From positions 248,001 through 312,000 of the forward strand of contig NZ_LJIZ01000003.1 in assembly GCF_001420605.1 (NCBI RefSeq): a stretch of DNA of 64,000 nucleotides. Reading direction: 5' to 3'. Under the pieces are notes generated by a model, which did not search any database, had not been told where the DNA came from, and saw only the letters and a list, made by a program, of their open reading frames with translations. Positions 61,448 to 64,000 of the stretch are shown piece by piece. Position numbers and translations under genes: made by a program. This DNA comes from Bacillus sp. FJAT-25509 (GTDB lineage Bacteria; Bacillota; Bacilli; Bacillales; Bacillaceae_G). Position 1 is the stretch's first letter; every line of letters begins with the position of its first letter.

Positions 61448-61773
61448 TATTTCACCTCTTTGACTCCCTGTTTTTAGTCTCGCCTTTTACTATATTCTAC
61501 CAATTTTGTTAGATTCATTTATTTTTAACAACTACTACTCTGTAATTTTTTGACATTTTTAGACAATATACTATTCTAAAATAATATCAAACTGAGTAAT
61601 TTTCCCTAAAATTTATTAAAAAGTACAAATTTGTGTACGGTAACGTTTTTTTATGATATGTTTACTTTATAATTTGATTATTCAGAAATAATTACAAATT
61701 TAAATAATATGTCGACTTTTGTATGTTTCTTATTATTTCTAATGAAATCTTTTTAATATGAGGAGTGAAAGTT
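61448..61773. other. intergenic region before the nitroreductase gene
   Basis: AT-rich, no supported gene. GTGTACGGTAACG (61634-61646) shares TACGGTA with the recurring 18-bp motif but not the rest. No clear promoter pair. Confidence 0.3.
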
Positions 61774-62553
61774 TTGGAATTTAACGATGTTTTACACGGG
61801 CACAGATCAATTCGAGAATACGAGGATAAGGAAGTAAGTCAAGAACTGCTAGATCAAATATTAGATGCAGGTATTCGTGCTTCATCAAGTGGCAATATGC
61901 AATCTTATTCGATTATTGTCACAAAAGACAAAGAGATTAGAAAAAAATTATATTCTGCTCATATGGAGCAATCAATGGTTATTGATGCCCCTATTCTTTT
62001 AACTTTTTGTGTGGATTTTAATCGAATGAGAAAATGGCTTACGCTTAATGATGCACCTGTACATTTTGATAATTTTATGAGCTTTATGATTGGTGCCATT
62101 GATGCTACATTGGCATCACAAAACTGTGCATTAGCAGCTGAGAATGCTGGCCTTGGTCTATGTTATATGGGCTCTACACTTGCAAATTGTAATCAAATTG
62201 GAGAGATTCTTAACTTACCACCAAATGTCGTTCCAATTGTAGGTTATTCATTAGGCTATCCTAAAGAAAACCCTGCATTACGTGACCGACTTCCAAGAAA
62301 TGGTCTAGTTCATTATGAACAATATAATGATTATTCAGATGAAGATATTCTTGAAATCTATAAAGAAAGAAATGAAAAAGGTTGGCAACGTTATATGGAC
62401 GTTCCAAAGCTTAAAGAAATGACTGAAAAACTAGGATTAAAGAATTTAGCTCAAATTTATACAATCGCAAAGTATACACAAGAATCTCACCATGAATATT
62501 CTCAAACAGTTCTAGAATATTTAGAGAAACAAAATTTTATGAATAATAAATGA
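61774..62553 (+). CDS. nitroreductase family NAD(P)H-flavin oxidoreductase
   Basis: 259 residues from the TTG at 61774, with GAGGAG 8 bases upstream; the GTG at 61765 overlaps that site. FMN-binding HRSIREYEDKEVSQELLDQI (HRS-R-Y motif), ASSSGNMQSYSIIVTKD, IGAIDATLASQNCALAAENA and LGLCYMGST. NfsA/FRP-like class; reduces nitro compounds or flavins. Single gene with its own terminator. Confidence 0.88.
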   Translation: MEFNDVLHGHRSIREYEDKEVSQELLDQILDAGIRASSSGNMQSYSIIVTKDKEIRKKLYSAHMEQSMVIDAPILLTFCVDFNRMRKWLTLNDAPVHFDNFMSFMIGAIDATLASQNCALAAENAGLGLCYMGSTLANCNQIGEILNLPPNVVPIVGYSLGYPKENPALRDRLPRNGLVHYEQYNDYSDEDILEIYKERNEKGWQRYMDVPKLKEMTEKLGLKNLAQIYTIAKYTQESHHEYSQTVLEYLEKQNFMNNK

Positions 62554-62564
62554 TTATTAACAAT

Positions 62565-62599
62565 AAAAAAGTCGATTTCCTTTGAGGAATCGACTTTTT
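62565..62599 (+). terminator. bidirectional terminator after the nitroreductase gene
   Basis: AAAAAAGTCGATTTCC (62565-62580) / GGAATCGACTTTTT (62586-62599), one bulged T. Confidence 0.8.
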
Positions 62600-62647
62600 A
62601 TATTGTTCACTATTAAAACGGAATCATTATAATAACCATTAGTAAGA

Positions 62648-63211
62648 TTAAGTTAATAATTGATCCTTTATTGGTTGTAATCTTTTGAATTTTTTATTGT
62701 AAGATTGTCTCTCTAACAATTCCTCAACTAATTTTATGGCATCTTCTTTTCGGTTTGCTTTTACATAACATTCAATTATTACTTTATATTGTTCATCATA
62801 AGGAATTTTCTCTTGTTTAACTAGCTCAAAAGCTTGATCGAAGCTGTTGGTAGCATTTTTATAATCATTTAAATAAGAATAAGTTCCACCATTACCCACA
62901 AGTAATTCTGCACGTTGTAAATCAGTTAGTGATTGTAAATTCAGACCTTCTGTTCTTACTTGAAGAGCTTTTTCATATTCTTTTCTTTCATCATAATTAA
63001 AAGCCTCGTTATGGAAGTGCTCAAATTTTGTTAATTTTTTTCTAGACTTTTTTATTTTTAGTATAATCACAATTATAAATAAATCGATGAATATTGAAAT
63101 AGAATCAAAAACTAGATTTTGTGGTGTATACGTTCCCCAAGCCTTATATACTAAATGAATGAGATCCCATATTAGCTTGAAATACAAAATATATAGAAGA
63201 AATTTTCTCAA
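62648..63211 (-). CDS. membrane-anchored TPR-like protein
   Basis: 187 residues from a TTG start with a weak GGGA site. Two N-terminal hydrophobic segments (about 4-18 and 36-52), then helical pairs with TPR-like residues: EHFHNEAFNYDERKEYEKAL, ELLVGNGGTYSYLNDYKNAT, NSFDQAFELVKQEKIPYDEQ and YVKANRKEDAIKLVEELLER. Probably a cytoplasmic-facing protein-interaction scaffold. Function unknown. Confidence 0.7.
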   Translation of the reverse strand: MRKFLLYILYFKLIWDLIHLVYKAWGTYTPQNLVFDSISIFIDLFIIVIILKIKKSRKKLTKFEHFHNEAFNYDERKEYEKALQVRTEGLNLQSLTDLQRAELLVGNGGTYSYLNDYKNATNSFDQAFELVKQEKIPYDEQYKVIIECYVKANRKEDAIKLVEELLERQSYNKKFKRLQPIKDQLLT

Positions 63212-63370
63212 ACAGGTCCCAACTTTCTATAATTATCTATATTTATTATAACAATCTAGAATTTAAATGGGGAATTTTAACAAAAATTCTTCAACTTACA
63301 TGCCAAAATATTCTTTAAGATTAATAGTCTTGAAACTCGAATACTTATATAATTCAATTAATAAACATTA

Positions 63371-64000
63371 TCATTTATAAAGATAAACATATAAACTGAT
63401 ACCTTCTTGCTTAATGTTATAATTCTTAAATTCAGTTTCATTTATTAACATCTCAAAATTTTCTTTTGTATACGCACCTTTTTTCAAGAAAGTTTTAAAT
63501 GCAAATTTTACAAAATACTTATCAAAACCCTTCATTTCAGTTTTTCTTATTTCACCTTCAATATCTTCAGCAGTTGCATTATAATTCATATCGATAATAA
63601 GCGACGTTCCACCCGGTTTTAATACCCTATACATTTCTGATAGTGCTTTGACTGGATCCATAAAGTTCTTAAATGCTGCACTGCAAACAATAAAATCAAA
63701 TGTGTTATCATCACAAGGTAGATTTGATGCATTACCTTCTTTAAAATCTACTAAAACATTTGCTTCCTTCGCATTATTTTTTTCGATGCTAACAAAATCT
63801 GGACTTAACTCTACTCCTGTAACATCAAAGCCCATTTTCGCTAGTTCAATAGACAAATATCCTGGTCCAGGTGCTACTTCTAAAATTCTTGCTCCCTCTT
63901 TAACTAAAGATTTAATTTCGTTTGCGTATTCTTTCATTTGTGTTAAACGACTTTTTCGTGAGTTTTTGTCATACCATTTTGCTGTATATCCGTAAATTCC
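63371..64000 (-). CDS. class I SAM-dependent methyltransferase (runs off right edge)
   Basis: 210 codons visible, frame open to the window edge. The N-terminal GIYGYTAKWYDKNSRKSR precedes an internal ATG at 63937, so the true start is outside. SAM motif I ARILEVAPGPGYLSIELAKM, GVELSPDFVSIEKNN, FDFIVCSAAFKNFMDPVKAL and YRVLKPGGTSLIIDMN. UbiE/Methyltransf_11 type. The substrate is unknown. Confidence 0.85.
   Translation of the reverse strand, partial: GIYGYTAKWYDKNSRKSRLTQMKEYANEIKSLVKEGARILEVAPGPGYLSIELAKMGFDVTGVELSPDFVSIEKNNAKEANVLVDFKEGNASNLPCDDNTFDFIVCSAAFKNFMDPVKALSEMYRVLKPGGTSLIIDMNYNATAEDIEGEIRKTEMKGFDKYFVKFAFKTFLKKGAYTKENFEMLINETEFKNYNIKQEGISLYVYLYK

Noticed and set aside
1-64000. tRNA, rRNA, insertion sequences, phage genes and T-box or classic riboswitch leaders
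   Set aside because: None could be recognised by motif on either strand; absence of faint or unusual types cannot be excluded by eye.

Overview
The window is chromosomal DNA of a low-GC, spore-former-type Firmicute, most likely Bacillus or a close relative in the Bacillaceae (the genus cannot be fixed from sequence alone). The evidence is a strongly AT-rich composition, AGGAGG-type ribosome binding sites, frequent TTG/GTG starts, rho-independent terminators after most genes, and near-family matches to Bacillus proteins (GltT, IolW, NupC, YhcX-like fusion, CstR, SipS-type signal peptidase, DUF4362). There are no rRNA or tRNA genes, no insertion sequences and no CRISPR array. Both edges cut genes: an alpha/beta hydrolase on the left and a SAM methyltransferase on the right.

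Layout. 0-11 kb: a small hydrophobic peptide that looks like a type I toxin, a histidine-kinase remnant, an XdhC/MobA-like molybdenum-hydroxylase accessory pair, a secreted SGNH hydrolase, secreted or unknown proteins, a kinase-like protein with a His/Arg/Ser tail, XapX plus NupC, and a two-gene exopolysaccharide unit (GT2 plus polysaccharide deacetylase). 11-29 kb: mostly single genes with their own terminators (COG4705 membrane protein, GNAT, glyoxalase, a DeoR-IolW-UPF0303 operon, RtcB, histidine phosphatase, Dph6-like ATPase, NirB-like flavoprotein, EntS-like exporter, two LuxR-type and one LysR-type regulator). 29-37.5 kb: a metallo-hydrolase broken by one stop codon, then a tight five-gene methylmalonyl-CoA operon (mutase small and large subunits, MeaB, epimerase, carboxyltransferase). 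37.5-44 kb: methyltransferase, GNAT, a three-gene dimethylamine-monooxygenase-like cluster, a 52-bp tandem repeat array, and a CstR/rhodanese persulfide module. 44-52 kb: signal peptidase, acyl-CoA synthetase, GltT, and the convergent pentose-phosphate pair zwf / 6-phosphogluconate dehydrogenase. 52-64 kb: AbrB-type membrane protein, SDR, MhqR-like MarR regulator with an MhqR-like box, a second 52-bp array, a hexosamine-glycan locus (GPH symporter, GH20 hexosaminidase, divergent AraC regulator), a GNAT-nitrilase fusion, nitroreductase and small proteins.

How it works together. The region is mainly metabolic: propionyl/methylmalonyl-CoA handling, N-demethylation of methylamines, amino-sugar oligosaccharide use, NADPH production, and sulfur/quinone/redox stress control (CstR, MhqR-like and Rex/Fnr-type sites). 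Several pieces show decay or rearrangement: one clear nonsense pseudogene, a histidine-kinase tail, three possible gene ends without starts, a duplicated terminator bracketing a GC-rich Bacillaceae repeat, and a LuxR gene whose 5' end lies in a copy of the 52-bp repeat.

The least explained items are the 52-bp repeat family (two seven-unit arrays plus a solo copy), the promoter enclosed in a perfect 20-bp inverted repeat at 21205-21251, the type I toxin-like locus near 0.8 kb with an Fnr/Rex-type dyad upstream, and a recurring ATTACGGTACGTGAAATT motif.
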